In this document: one piece after another, positions 17,043-26,158 of the stretch
How the letters are laid out: every line of letters starts with the position of its first letter
Position numbering within the stretch: position 1 is the first letter of the stretch
Assembly (NCBI GenBank): GCA_021372615.1
Contig: JAJFUB010000085.1
Span: 1-64,000 of the forward strand
Source of the DNA: a bacterium
Lineage (GTDB): Bacteria; Armatimonadota; Zipacnadia; Zipacnadales; UBA11051
Length of the DNA: 64,000 bases
Reading direction: 5' to 3'
Program-made: the position numbers and the translations under genes
Notes under the pieces: generated by a model
What the model was told of the DNA's origin: nothing
Database searches by the model: none
What the model saw: only the letters and a program-made list of their open reading frames with translations

Positions 17043-17112
17043 GCACAGTAGCGCGGGCGGCCTCGCCCGCGCACCGCGGACCGGGCAGGCGAGGCCGCCT
17101 GCCCTACTGTGC
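17043..17112 (+). repeat. Imperfect long inverted repeat
   Basis: Arms of 25 bases at 17043-17067 and 17088-17112 match at 23 positions (outer part GCACAGTAG, inner part GGCGGCCTCGCC). It lies just beyond the 3' end of the minus-strand gene at 17128 and may serve as its terminator. It belongs to the same class of GC-rich palindromes as the others in the window. Confidence 0.7.
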
Positions 17113-17127
17113 CGCAAGGATGCCAGG

Positions 17128-19272
17128 TCAGGGGCTGCTCACCAGGGGCACGCAGCGCATGGAGCGGGGAGGCAAGGTCAGAGTGGAGGGTTCGCCGTCG
17201 GGGACCAGGCCGTCCGAGCGTGTGATGGTGACGGTCTGCTCGGTCCGCGTGTAGTTGAACAGGAACAGGCCGGCGGCTCCGTCAGGACTGCGCCAGGCGC
17301 TGTGCAGGACGGCCGGGCGCTGCACCGTGAAGGGCTCGATGGTGGAGGGCGGCGTGAAGATGCTGCGCTGGATGCAGGTGACTTCGACGGTCTCACAGTC
17401 TACCGTGCCGGGGGCGAGCATGTCGCCCCAGAGCAGCCACTCGCGGTGGGCGTGGAAGAAGCGGGCGAGGTCGAGGAAGAAGGCGACATCGGCGGCCAGG
17501 TCAGGGCTGCTGAGGTGCTGGGCCGTCAGATTGGTGGCGAGGGGCTGGCAGCCGCAGGCGACGGTGCGGGCCATGTCCAGGGCGAACTGGTCGGGGCACA
17601 GGGCGTGCCAGTCGCGCTCCTCGCTCGGATCGGGGCGCGCGTCCTGCGGCCACAGCTCGTCATAGGGCGTGATGCCGTCAATGTGGGCGTAGTTGCCGAA
17701 CACGACGGCGCGGCCGTGGTAGACCGCCGGGAAGAGCGGGACGAGGTTGGCGTGTTGGCAGCCGGCCGCCCCGCACGAGGCTTCCCAACTGGTGTGCAGC
17801 GTGATGCAGCAGTCGAGGAGGTCCTGGTATACCTCGGCGACGCTCTCGCTGCTGAGCACCAGGTTCGGGTGGCGCGCCCGCACCTTGCGGAACAGGTCGC
17901 GGAAGCCCTGGACGCCATAGGAGCCGCCGCCGGGCACGTGCCCGTGCTCGGTACTGAAGCACGGCGTCGTGCCGCCGACAATGGCGATTTGGTCCATGTA
18001 CAGCCCGTCCAGGCCCAGGGCGGCCACGCCGTCGGCGGTAATGAGCGCCTGGCGGTGCCAGCCGTCGGCCGCGCCGCAGGTGTGCATGAGGCGGCGGTTC
18101 GCCCACGTGTTGTAGACATGCCCCCAGTACTCGCCGTCGCGCAGAACCGTGGTGCAGGCGCGGCCGTCGGTCTCCCAGCGCGGCTCCTCACGGTCCCAGG
18201 ACATGCCGTTGGTGTAGACCTGCGTGCTCACTCCGTGCTGCTGCAGATCGGCGACGGCGGCGCTGAAGGCTTCGGCCCCCTCACGGGGTGGGAAGTAGTC
18301 GGGATAGCTCGTGTCATACGGGTTCTTGTGCCACCAGTACCAGTCCAGGGCCACGGGCAGGCCCAGCCGCCGGGCGACCTCCTTGGCGGGCGGGCAGACG
18401 TTGCTGATGCGCCCCCGCAGCCAGAGCCAGCAGGCGACCTCGGCCACGTAGGTGTCGCGCCGCTGCTCCGGACCGCGCGCGGCCCAGTACTGCTGCAGGG
18501 CCCACGGGCGGTACACCTGCGCGGCCTCGTACCAGCCACCCACGAACGGCGCGAGCGATACGGCGTAGCGGGGGAACTCGGGACGCCCGGACACCGGCTG
18601 GGGCAGCAGGTGCTCCAGGCACACCTCGGCAGTCCCCTGCCCCACGCGGAGCAGCAGGGACTTCATCCAGCCCTCGGTGTCGCGGCCGGCCAAGTGCAGG
18701 CCGATGCCGCCCGCGAGCCAGGCGGTGAACTGCATGTGCGCCCGCATGCGACTGTGGGCGCTCATGTCGGGGGCGTCCACGGCCTGCGCGAGGGGGGCAT
18801 CCACGACCATGCCCAGGTCGTGTGGCACGAGCCACTGAGCGCCGTCGCCGTAGGGCACGCGCACATCGGGGCAAGCCAGCGCAACGGGCTTGAGCCCCTC
18901 GGGCAGCTCCAGACGCGCGAGCCGACCCAGGAGCAGGCCGTCGGCGACCTCCCACACCAACTCCACCGCGGCCTCGACCTCGCGGCCGTCGTCATACTGC
19001 AGCCGGTCCAGCTCCACGACCAGGTGGGTCGCATCGGGTTGGGTCACGCGAGCGGCGGGGCCGGGGCGCAGCATCCCGGGGTTCGCGTCGTCCCACGCGG
19101 TGCGCAGCGCCCAACCATGGCACGGGGCCACGAAGCTCCAGGCGCAGCCCTCGCGCTCCAGGGACAGAAGCTGCCCCTGCGCGGAGAACCGCACACTCAG
19201 ACCCGAGGTGTCCTGCAACCGCATCTCTCCCGCCTCGCCCAGCCCGTTGACCGACGTCGTCCCGCTCTGCAT
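17128..19272 (-). CDS. DUF6259-type glycosidase-like protein, cytoplasmic form
   Basis: A 714-residue protein without a signal peptide. A beta-sandwich N-terminal half is followed by a TIM-barrel-like domain (about 330-560) with ALDWYWWHKNPYDTSYPDYF, VSTQVYTNGMSWD, LGLDGLYMDQIAIVG (Asp candidate) and LVLSSESVAEVYQDLLD (Glu candidate), and a C-terminal beta domain. The family is presumed glycoside hydrolase. ATG 19272 is chosen because AGGAG lies five bases upstream; a GTG at 19290 is the alternative. It is a paralogue in family terms of the secreted gene at 13639, suggesting outside/inside division of labour, which is inference. Confidence 0.78.
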   Translation of the reverse strand: MQSGTTSVNGLGEAGEMRLQDTSGLSVRFSAQGQLLSLEREGCAWSFVAPCHGWALRTAWDDANPGMLRPGPAARVTQPDATHLVVELDRLQYDDGREVEAAVELVWEVADGLLLGRLARLELPEGLKPVALACPDVRVPYGDGAQWLVPHDLGMVVDAPLAQAVDAPDMSAHSRMRAHMQFTAWLAGGIGLHLAGRDTEGWMKSLLLRVGQGTAEVCLEHLLPQPVSGRPEFPRYAVSLAPFVGGWYEAAQVYRPWALQQYWAARGPEQRRDTYVAEVACWLWLRGRISNVCPPAKEVARRLGLPVALDWYWWHKNPYDTSYPDYFPPREGAEAFSAAVADLQQHGVSTQVYTNGMSWDREEPRWETDGRACTTVLRDGEYWGHVYNTWANRRLMHTCGAADGWHRQALITADGVAALGLDGLYMDQIAIVGGTTPCFSTEHGHVPGGGSYGVQGFRDLFRKVRARHPNLVLSSESVAEVYQDLLDCCITLHTSWEASCGAAGCQHANLVPLFPAVYHGRAVVFGNYAHIDGITPYDELWPQDARPDPSEERDWHALCPDQFALDMARTVACGCQPLATNLTAQHLSSPDLAADVAFFLDLARFFHAHREWLLWGDMLAPGTVDCETVEVTCIQRSIFTPPSTIEPFTVQRPAVLHSAWRSPDGAAGLFLFNYTRTEQTVTITRSDGLVPDGEPSTLTLPPRSMRCVPLVSSP

Positions 19273-19308
19273 GGTGTCTCCTACTCGCACTTCGCTGATG
19301 ACGGACGG

Positions 19309-19324
19309 CGTCTGCGCAGACGCG
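19309..19324. other. Perfect 16-bp palindrome in the divergent spacer 19273-19499
   Basis: GCGTCTGCGCAGACGC is its own reverse complement. It sits about 36 bases upstream of the minus-strand start at 19272 and about 175 bases upstream of the plus-strand start at 19500. It could be an operator for a dimeric regulator. No clear promoter boxes are visible in this spacer. Confidence 0.35.
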
Positions 19325-19499
19325 CCGCCGCCCGGCCAGGATCACCTGACCGGGCCGGACGGCAGTTCGCCGCCCGGTCGCGCCGGACCTGCGCGGCGCG
19401 GCCTGTCCCCGCACTGAGAGGCAGAGGTCAACGCGCCTGCGGCAGGGAAGTGGCCTCCCCGTCGGAACCAGTCTGCGGTGTTGAGGTCCATGGGAGGCG

Positions 19500-21908
19500 A
19501 TGGTCTTGCGGGCATCATGGGTGGCGCTTGTTGCTGTGTGGTCGGCATGTGTCGGCGTGGGGGCGGCTTACGGGGAGCGGTTGACGCTGGTTGACAACGG
19601 GAAGGCGACGGCAGGCATCGTGCTGGCCGCTCAGCCCACGCGCGCGGCGCAGTTCGCCGCCGCCGAACTGCAATATCACCTACGCAAGATGACCGGGGCC
19701 ACGGTGCCGCTGGCGAAGGACACCGACCCGGCCCCGCAGCCGGCGATCCTGGTCGGCGAGAGCGCGGCCACACGGGCCCTGAATCTCAAGAGCAGCGACT
19801 TCGGGCCCCAGGAATACCTGGTCGGCTTCCGCCCGCAGGCGCTGGTGCTCATGGGGCGCGATGGCGACGACCGCGGCGCAATGGACTACCAGAAGGCGGC
19901 CACCTTCCCGGGTGACTTCGACGAGCAGGGCACCGTGTACGCGGTCTATGACTTCCTGGAGCGCTACTGTGGCGTGCGCTGGTACCTGCCGACCGAACTG
20001 GGCGAAGTGATCCCGCCGCGCCAGTCCCTGACGGCCGAGGGGCAGGACGTGCGGCGCAAGCCGGCGATGATCTACCGCTATGTCTACCGGGGCGAGGCCC
20101 TGCCCGCGGACCTGATCGGCGATACCGTGGACCACGAGGGCGGCTACCCCTCGCTCGACCAGCGCTCGTCACGTCTCTTCATGCGGCGGATGCGCCAGGG
20201 CGGCGCGCGCTATAACGCCAACCACTCGTTCTACGGTTTCTATAGCCGCTTCCTCAAGGAGCACCCGGACTGGTTCGCACAGGGCCACACGGGCGAGCCC
20301 CCGCAGATGTGCTTCACGAGCCCGGGCTTCACCAACCAGGTCGTCGCCGATGCCCGGCAGTACTTCAGCACCGGCAAGGTGGAACGCCAGGCCGTCGCGG
20401 CCGGCGACTTCTTCGCCCTGGTGCCCATGGACAACGCCACCTGGTGCCGCTGCGAGCGCTGCCAGGCCCAGATCCTGGAGCAGCCCACGCGGGGCTACCC
20501 GGACACCTCCAACGACACGGCCAGCAACTACATCTTCGGGTTCATCAACCGGGTGGCGCGCGAAGTGGGCAAGACCGACCCGGACAAGTGGCTGGCGGCC
20601 CTGGCGTATAGCCGCTATGTCTATCCGCCCACGCGCGAGCCGCTGGAGAGGAACGTGAGCATCATGCTGTGCCTGCCGATCCGGCTGACCTACAGCCGCG
20701 AGTCCATGGCCAACGATCGGCGCATCCTGGACGCCTGGACACGCGAGTCGGTGGAGCGCCCGAAGTTCGTGTGGCTCTACTACTGCTACCCGAGCCTGTG
20801 GGCCGCTGCGCAGGGCTGGCGGCCCTATCCGGGTTTCTTCGCCCACAGCATCGTCGGCCAGTTCGCGCAGTTCCACCGCAGCGGGGTGCGCGGGTTCTTC
20901 ATCGAGCCCGCCTACCTGGCCCACAGCCAGCGCAGTCCGCTCATGGATCAGCTGGAGACCTACCTCACGTATCATCTGGCCTTCGACCCGACGCTGGACG
21001 GCAACCGGATCATCAACGAGTTCTTCACCAGCTACTACGGCCCGGCGGCAGCGCCGATGCGGAAGCTGTACGAGAGCATGGAGGCGACGTACGCCGACCC
21101 CGCCAACCACCCCGGCGCCAGCCGCGCCCAGACCGAACTGCAGGCCTGGACGTACCTGGGCACCGAGGCCCGGCTGCGGGAGTACCGGGACTTGATCTCA
21201 CAGGCGCGGCGGCTGGCGCGCGGCGGGGATGAACTCACCCAGCAGCGCGTGGCCCTGTTCGACCGCGGCATCGTCCGCTGGATGGCCGCGGGGCGCAAGA
21301 GCTTCGTGCAGATGCAGGCCCTGCACGGCTCAACGCCGCCGAGCGCCGACATCCCCCGCGTCGCGGACGCGGGCGGTAACGCGGACCGGGTGGACTGGAA
21401 CGCCGCGGCGGTGCTGGGCCAGTGGAGCAGTCTGCGTGGCGAGCCCAGCGCCCGGCAGGTGCAGGCGCGCCTGGCGCACGACGGCCAGTTCCTGTACGTG
21501 GAGCTGGAGGAGGCGGGCATTGACCCGTCCAAGCTCGTGCTGGGCGACTCGATCACCGTGTGGAACGAGGACGAGTGGGAGGTTTTCTTCGCCGGCAAGC
21601 GGGGCCCGCGCTACCGGCAGATGGGCCTGAACGCCGCCGGGGTGCACTTCGACCTCGCCTACGATGAGCCGAGCAAGGACTGGCAGAGCGGCGTGATGCT
21701 GCGCTCGGATGTGTCGGCTAAGGACCGCTGGCGCGTGCGCATGGCGCTGCCGCTCCGCCAGCTCGTGTATGGCGGCGCCAAGCCCGGCGACAGGCTGTAC
21801 TTCAACGCCATCCGCGCCACCCGCATGGTGCGGTCCATCGCCTGGTCGCCGACCTACGGCGGCTTCCGCGAGCCGATGCGGATGGGCGAGATCCGTCTGG
21901 CGAAGTAA
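19500..21908 (+). CDS. Secreted DUF4838 protein with C-terminal CBM9-like domain
   Basis: An 802-residue protein with a signal peptide (SWVALVAVWSACVGVGAAYG). Residues about 30-150 resemble the N-terminal domain of alpha-glucuronidases (AAQFAAAELQYHLRKMTG, then ILVGES), and about 170-480 match DUF4838 (for example YDFLERYCGVRWYLPTELGE and the cysteine pair WCRCERCQ). A helical region precedes a C-terminal CBM9/DOMON-like sandwich (about 620-800: DGQFLYVELEEAG, then DEWEVFFAGKRG). DUF4838 proteins occur beside polysaccharide-degradation genes; the reaction is not established. It is the first gene of a plus-strand group extending to 27273. GGGAGG lies very close to the ATG, so the exact start is uncertain. 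Confidence 0.85.
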   Translation: MVLRASWVALVAVWSACVGVGAAYGERLTLVDNGKATAGIVLAAQPTRAAQFAAAELQYHLRKMTGATVPLAKDTDPAPQPAILVGESAATRALNLKSSDFGPQEYLVGFRPQALVLMGRDGDDRGAMDYQKAATFPGDFDEQGTVYAVYDFLERYCGVRWYLPTELGEVIPPRQSLTAEGQDVRRKPAMIYRYVYRGEALPADLIGDTVDHEGGYPSLDQRSSRLFMRRMRQGGARYNANHSFYGFYSRFLKEHPDWFAQGHTGEPPQMCFTSPGFTNQVVADARQYFSTGKVERQAVAAGDFFALVPMDNATWCRCERCQAQILEQPTRGYPDTSNDTASNYIFGFINRVAREVGKTDPDKWLAALAYSRYVYPPTREPLERNVSIMLCLPIRLTYSRESMANDRRILDAWTRESVERPKFVWLYYCYPSLWAAAQGWRPYPGFFAHSIVGQFAQFHRSGVRGFFIEPAYLAHSQRSPLMDQLETYLTYHLAFDPTLDGNRIINEFFTSYYGPAAAPMRKLYESMEATYADPANHPGASRAQTELQAWTYLGTEARLREYRDLISQARRLARGGDELTQQRVALFDRGIVRWMAAGRKSFVQMQALHGSTPPSADIPRVADAGGNADRVDWNAAAVLGQWSSLRGEPSARQVQARLAHDGQFLYVELEEAGIDPSKLVLGDSITVWNEDEWEVFFAGKRGPRYRQMGLNAAGVHFDLAYDEPSKDWQSGVMLRSDVSAKDRWRVRMALPLRQLVYGGAKPGDRLYFNAIRATRMVRSIAWSPTYGGFREPMRMGEIRLAK

Positions 21909-21909
21909 C

Positions 21910-21953
21910 GGCGCGATTCATCGCGCCCAACGACCGGCGCAGTGCACTGCGCC
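21910..21953. repeat. Two short palindromes before the UPF0210 gene
   Basis: GGCGCGATTCATCGCGCC (21910-21927) and the perfect 18-bp palindrome GGCGCAGTGCACTGCGCC (21936-21953) fill the spacer between two same-strand genes. The first resembles the palindrome near 11032-11049. The core of the second (GCAGTGCACTGC) recurs inside a gene at 35716-35731. Confidence 0.65.
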
Positions 21954-21971
21954 ACGACCTGGCTGCCGACC

Positions 21972-23336
21972 ATGCCCCTACTCAACACTGACGAGATCAT
22001 GGAAACGCTGCAGATGATCGAGGAAGAGAACCTCGACATCCGCACCATCACGATGGGCATCTCGCTGCGCGACTGCACCGACCGTGACCTGGCGCGCGTG
22101 CGGGAGATGGTCGGCGACAAGATCGTGCGTCTGTCCGAGCGCCTGGTTCCCGTGGCCGAAGAGATCGCTGCCGAGTTCGGCATCCCCATCATCAACAAGC
22201 GCCTGTCGGTGACGCCCCTGGCGCTGGTGGCCGACGGGCACTCACCGGAGGACTTCCTGGCTCTCGCGCAGACCCTCGACGAGGCGGCCCAGCGGGTCGG
22301 AGTCAACTTCATCGGCGGCTTCTCGGCGCTGGTGCACAAGGGCTACACGCGGGGCGATGAGGCCCTCATCCAGGCGCTGCCCCAGGCCCTGGCGAGCACA
22401 CAGATCGTCTGCTCATCGGTCAATGTCGCGACCACGCGCGCGGGGATCAACATGGATGCCGTGCGCCAGATGGGCGAGGTGATCGTCGCGACCGCAGGCC
22501 TGACCGCCGACCAGAACGGCCTGGGCTGCGCCAAGCTTGTGGTCTTCGCCAACGCCACGGAGGACAACCCCTTCATGGCCGGGGCATTTCACGGGGTGGG
22601 CGAGCCGGAGTGCTGCATCAACGTGGGCGTGAGCGGCCCCGGCGTGGTGAAGCGCGCGCTGGAGAAAGTGCCGGAGGGCGACCTCGGCGTCGTGGCCGAG
22701 ACGGTGAAGAAGACGGCCTTCAAGATCACGCGCATGGGGCAACTCGTCGCCCAGGAGGCTTCGCGCCGCCTCGGTGTGCCTTTCGGCATCGTAGACCTGT
22801 CGCTGGCCCCCACGTCGGCCGTCGGTGACAGCGTGGCGCACATCCTCGAGGAGATGGGCCTGCAACAGTGCGGCGCGGCGGGCAGCACGGCGGCCCTAGC
22901 CCTGCTCAACGACGCAGTGAAGAAGGGCGGGCTGATGGCGACCTCGTACGCGGGGGGCCTCAGCGGGGCCTTCATCCCCGTCAGCGAGGACCTCGGCATG
23001 ATCGAGGCGGCTGAGGCAGGAGTGCTGTCCATCGAGAAGCTGGAGGCGATGACGGCGGTGTGCTCGGTGGGGCTGGATATGATCGCCGTCCCCGGCGACA
23101 CGCCCGCGACGACCATCGCCGCCCTGATCGCCGACGAGGCCGCCATCGGCGTCGTGAACAACAAAACGACCGCCGTGCGGATCATCCCGGCGCCGGGCAA
23201 GCAGGTCGGCGACACCATCGAGTTCGGCGGGCTGCTGGGCCGGGCGCCGATCATGGCCGTCAGCGCGCTCGACAGCAGCCGCTTCATCGGGCGCGGCGGT
23301 CGCATTCCCGCGCCGCTGCAGGGGCTGAGGAACTAG
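21972..23336 (+). CDS. UPF0210 (DUF711) family protein
   Basis: A 454-residue protein matching the UPF0210/PFL-like family along its length: [19 protein letters not shown] near the N-terminus, [40 protein letters not shown] and the glycine-rich GLLGRAPIM near the end. The biochemical function of this conserved family is not known; a glycyl-radical-like fold has been proposed. In many bacteria the gene is next to a small ACT-domain (UPF0237) gene, which is absent here. ATG 21972 matches the family's usual N-terminus; no strong ribosome-binding site is seen, and two palindromes lie directly upstream. Confidence 0.9.
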   Translation: MPLLNTDEIMETLQMIEEENLDIRTITMGISLRDCTDRDLARVREMVGDKIVRLSERLVPVAEEIAAEFGIPIINKRLSVTPLALVADGHSPEDFLALAQTLDEAAQRVGVNFIGGFSALVHKGYTRGDEALIQALPQALASTQIVCSSVNVATTRAGINMDAVRQMGEVIVATAGLTADQNGLGCAKLVVFANATEDNPFMAGAFHGVGEPECCINVGVSGPGVVKRALEKVPEGDLGVVAETVKKTAFKITRMGQLVAQEASRRLGVPFGIVDLSLAPTSAVGDSVAHILEEMGLQQCGAAGSTAALALLNDAVKKGGLMATSYAGGLSGAFIPVSEDLGMIEAAEAGVLSIEKLEAMTAVCSVGLDMIAVPGDTPATTIAALIADEAAIGVVNNKTTAVRIIPAPGKQVGDTIEFGGLLGRAPIMAVSALDSSRFIGRGGRIPAPLQGLRN

Positions 23337-23453
23337 CCAGAGCCGCGCTCCAACGGCGCCCCGCGACGGGGGAGGAGATCGCGGCGGGGCGTGGAACAAG
23401 CCCATAGCATACTGGCGAATACACACCAGCCGGCTCCCAGGGGAGGCACTCTC

Positions 23454-25028
23454 ATGCGCCGAGACACGATGCGGGTGATGCTGGTCGGCCCCATCGCCGC
23501 CGCGACTCTGATGGTCGCGTGTCTGCTGGCGGGGTGTGGCGGCGGCGACTCGCCCGCCGTCGGGGGGACCGGCGCGCTGACCATGCGCATCATCTGGCCG
23601 GCCGTTCCCACTACGTCGAGCGTCACCCCCGCGGCCATCCCGACCGCGACGCAGTGCGTCCAGATCACACTGACCCAGGGCCTCTGGAAGCGGATTGTGG
23701 CCGTGAAGCGCCCGGCGGAAGCCACCACCTCAGACGTCACGGTGACCGATATCCATGTGGGCCCTGTGCATGTGCACGTCGGGGCGTATGACAGCTACAC
23801 TGAGGATGCGCTGGGCAACGTGCAGGCGTCCGGCAACATGCTCGCCTGGGCCGTGACGGACACGACGGTGGCGGCCAACGCGACGACACAGGTGAGAGTG
23901 ACGCTGGGCACCACACCCGCGAGGGTCGTCGTGTCCGCCGGTGGGGCCAGCACCATCCTGAACGTGGATGACAGCCTGAACCTCACCGCCACGGCGTATG
24001 ACAGCGAGGGCAACATCCTGCTCGTGACGGGCTTCACCTGGACCAGCAGTGCCGACAAGATCGCCACGGTGGACACCACCGGGAGGGTGACGGCCAGATT
24101 CCCCGGCCAGGCCACGATCACGGCCACCGTCAGTGGCGTGAGCGGCAGCCTGGACGTGCGCGTGCGCGGCTGGGAGCTGTGGGACAGCACACCCAGCGCG
24201 GGCGCCTACCGCACCGTCGTCTACAACGGCAAGATCTACTGCTTCGGCCCCATCGCCCTGAACACCCCGACCAAGCAGTGGTATGTCTATACGCCGGGCA
24301 CGCGGACGTGGCAGGCAGCGCCCGACTTGCCGGTGGAGCGCTTCGCCCCGGCGCTGGGCGTCATCGGCGGCAAGATCTACCTCGCCGAGACGTACGGTGA
24401 GGGTGTCAGCACCACCTACGAGATTGACCCGGGCACACTTGGCGTCACGGCGAAGAAGCCCATGCCGACGGGCGTGTACGGGCCGGCGGCGACGGCCTTC
24501 GGCGGCCGGCTGTGGCTCATCGGCGGGGTGGACGCTGTGAACGGCGCGAGCTCGGTCGTCCAGATCTATGACCCGGCCACCAATGCGTGGGTGACGATGA
24601 ACAGCTTCCCCGTGGCGGGCTCCATGGGCTCGGCGGCTGTCTTCGGCGGCAGCCTGTACGTGTGCGGCCTCGGGCCGTACGCCACCCCCACCAACGCCGT
24701 GTACCGCCACAACGCGACCAGTGACACCTGGGACACCGCGACGCCCCTGACCACGGCGCGCACGGCGCTCTCCCTGGGGCTGAGCGCTACGCACCTGCTC
24801 GCCATGGGGGGGAGCATCTCGTCGGTCGCGATGGGGACGACGGCTGTGGAGGCCTTCAACGGCAGCCTGTGGCAGCCAGCCCCGCCGGTGCCCGAGCCGC
24901 TGATCCCGTGGAACTCCGGCGGCCAGGCGATGGTGGACGACTACCTGTACGTGGTTGGCGGCGCAACCGGGAGCGTGGACAGCAGCAGCAACGTCTACCG
25001 GCTGTGGGTGGGATCGGGGGCGCTGTGA
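23454..25028 (+). CDS. Lipoprotein with Big2-like and Kelch-repeat domains
   Basis: A 524-residue protein. A lipoprotein signal with lipobox LLAGC (Cys about residue 27) is followed by a beta domain (about 40-155), a Big2-type immunoglobulin-like domain (about 160-240, with TWTSSADKIATVDTTGRVTA) and six Kelch-like repeats (about 245-520: GGKIYLAETYG, FGGRLWLIGGVD, FGGSLYVCGLG, VDDYLYVVGGATG). The Kelch part should form a beta-propeller on the cell surface, probably for binding carbohydrate or protein. The ATG has GGGAGG eight bases upstream. Its stop overlaps the start of the URO-D-like gene by four bases (GTGA, 25025-25028). Confidence 0.85.
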   Translation: MRRDTMRVMLVGPIAAATLMVACLLAGCGGGDSPAVGGTGALTMRIIWPAVPTTSSVTPAAIPTATQCVQITLTQGLWKRIVAVKRPAEATTSDVTVTDIHVGPVHVHVGAYDSYTEDALGNVQASGNMLAWAVTDTTVAANATTQVRVTLGTTPARVVVSAGGASTILNVDDSLNLTATAYDSEGNILLVTGFTWTSSADKIATVDTTGRVTARFPGQATITATVSGVSGSLDVRVRGWELWDSTPSAGAYRTVVYNGKIYCFGPIALNTPTKQWYVYTPGTRTWQAAPDLPVERFAPALGVIGGKIYLAETYGEGVSTTYEIDPGTLGVTAKKPMPTGVYGPAATAFGGRLWLIGGVDAVNGASSVVQIYDPATNAWVTMNSFPVAGSMGSAAVFGGSLYVCGLGPYATPTNAVYRHNATSDTWDTATPLTTARTALSLGLSATHLLAMGGSISSVAMGTTAVEAFNGSLWQPAPPVPEPLIPWNSGGQAMVDDYLYVVGGATGSVDSSSNVYRLWVGSGAL

Positions 25029-26158
25029 CCCTCCGCGAGCGCATCCTGTCCGTCTACCGCGGCGACACCCCCGATGTCGTGCCGGTGATGCTGGATCTGT
25101 CCCACTGGTGGCTGCACCGGCAGCGCCTGCCGTGGGACCTGGCGGCCCCGCCCCTGGAGCCCGAGACCGACCTCATCGCGGTCCATCGCGACTGCGATGT
25201 GGGCTACTACCTCCCCAGCCTCTGCCCCTTCTACGGTACCGAGTACCCCGACGGAGTCGTCGCCGAGACGACACGCCACCTTGAGTCCGGCGCCGCGGCG
25301 CTGACCTGGAGCCTTCAGACGCCCCTCGGTCGCATCGCCCGGACGCGGTACTGGGACGACCGCACCTACTCGTGGCGCATCGGCGACTGGGGCGTGCGCA
25401 CGCCGCAGGACCTGCGCGTGTTGGCGCAGGCCCTGGCCGGCCGGACCTTCCATCCTCACTGGGATCGCTACGAGGCCTGGCGCGAGGCTGTGGGTGACAC
25501 CGGAGTCGTCTACCTGTCTCTCGGTTACAGCGCCATCGGCGTTCTGATGAACCTGTGGATGGGGGTCGAGGGCACCCACTACGCCATCCACGACTGGCCG
25601 GACCTGATGCGCGGCGTGGTGCGCGAGATCAATGAGGCCAACCTGCGGCTGGTGGACCTGGCGGCCCGGTCGCCAGCCGAGATCATCCTGATGGGCGACA
25701 ACTTCTCGACCGACATCCAGCCCCCCGGCTTCTTCCATGAGTGGTCGCGCGCGTACTACGTGGAGGCCGTGCGGCGACTGCATGCGGCCGGCAAGTACGT
25801 GGCCCTGCACCTCGACGGCCGGCTGCACGGAGGCCTGCGTATGCTGGCGTACACGGGAGCGGACGCCGCCGACGCGGTGACACCAACGCCCACGGGCGAT
25901 CTGACGCCGGAGCAGTGCCGCGCCGAGGCCGGGCCGGGCTTCATCCTGTCGGGGGGCATTGCCCCGTTGCTGTGGCTGCCGCAGATGCCGATCAGTGAGT
26001 TCGCGCGAGCGGCTAGGGAGTGGCTGGCGCTGCGCCAGGTGAGCCCGCGCCTGATCGCCGCCGCCGGCGACCAGGTGCCCCCTGGCGCGGACGAGGACCG
26101 CATCAAGCTCCTGGCTGAGCTGGTGGCTGAGCACGGCCGCTATGGGAGCGAAGCATGA
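25025..26158 (+). CDS. Uroporphyrinogen decarboxylase-fold (URO-D/MtaA-like) protein
   Basis: A 377-residue protein starting at a GTG that overlaps the preceding stop. It shows URO-D superfamily features: an N-terminal LRERILSVYRGDTPDVVPV, a middle region ILMGDNFSTDIQPPGFF, then YVALHLDGRLHGGLRML, and a C-terminal FILSGGIAPLLWLP. The His/Cys zinc ligands typical of MtaA/CmuA methyltransferases are not obvious, so neither heme synthesis nor corrinoid methyl transfer can be assumed. Such proteins are common beside sugar-utilisation genes with unknown roles. It overlaps the downstream sialidase-like gene by ATGA (26155-26158), so the two are translationally coupled. Confidence 0.8.
   Translation: MTLRERILSVYRGDTPDVVPVMLDLSHWWLHRQRLPWDLAAPPLEPETDLIAVHRDCDVGYYLPSLCPFYGTEYPDGVVAETTRHLESGAAALTWSLQTPLGRIARTRYWDDRTYSWRIGDWGVRTPQDLRVLAQALAGRTFHPHWDRYEAWREAVGDTGVVYLSLGYSAIGVLMNLWMGVEGTHYAIHDWPDLMRGVVREINEANLRLVDLAARSPAEIILMGDNFSTDIQPPGFFHEWSRAYYVEAVRRLHAAGKYVALHLDGRLHGGLRMLAYTGADAADAVTPTPTGDLTPEQCRAEAGPGFILSGGIAPLLWLPQMPISEFARAAREWLALRQVSPRLIAAAGDQVPPGADEDRIKLLAELVAEHGRYGSEA

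Noticed and set aside
19500-21908. Calling the DUF4838 protein an alpha-glucuronidase
   Set aside because: Only the N-terminal domain resembles GH67 enzymes; the GH67 catalytic barrel motifs were not seen.
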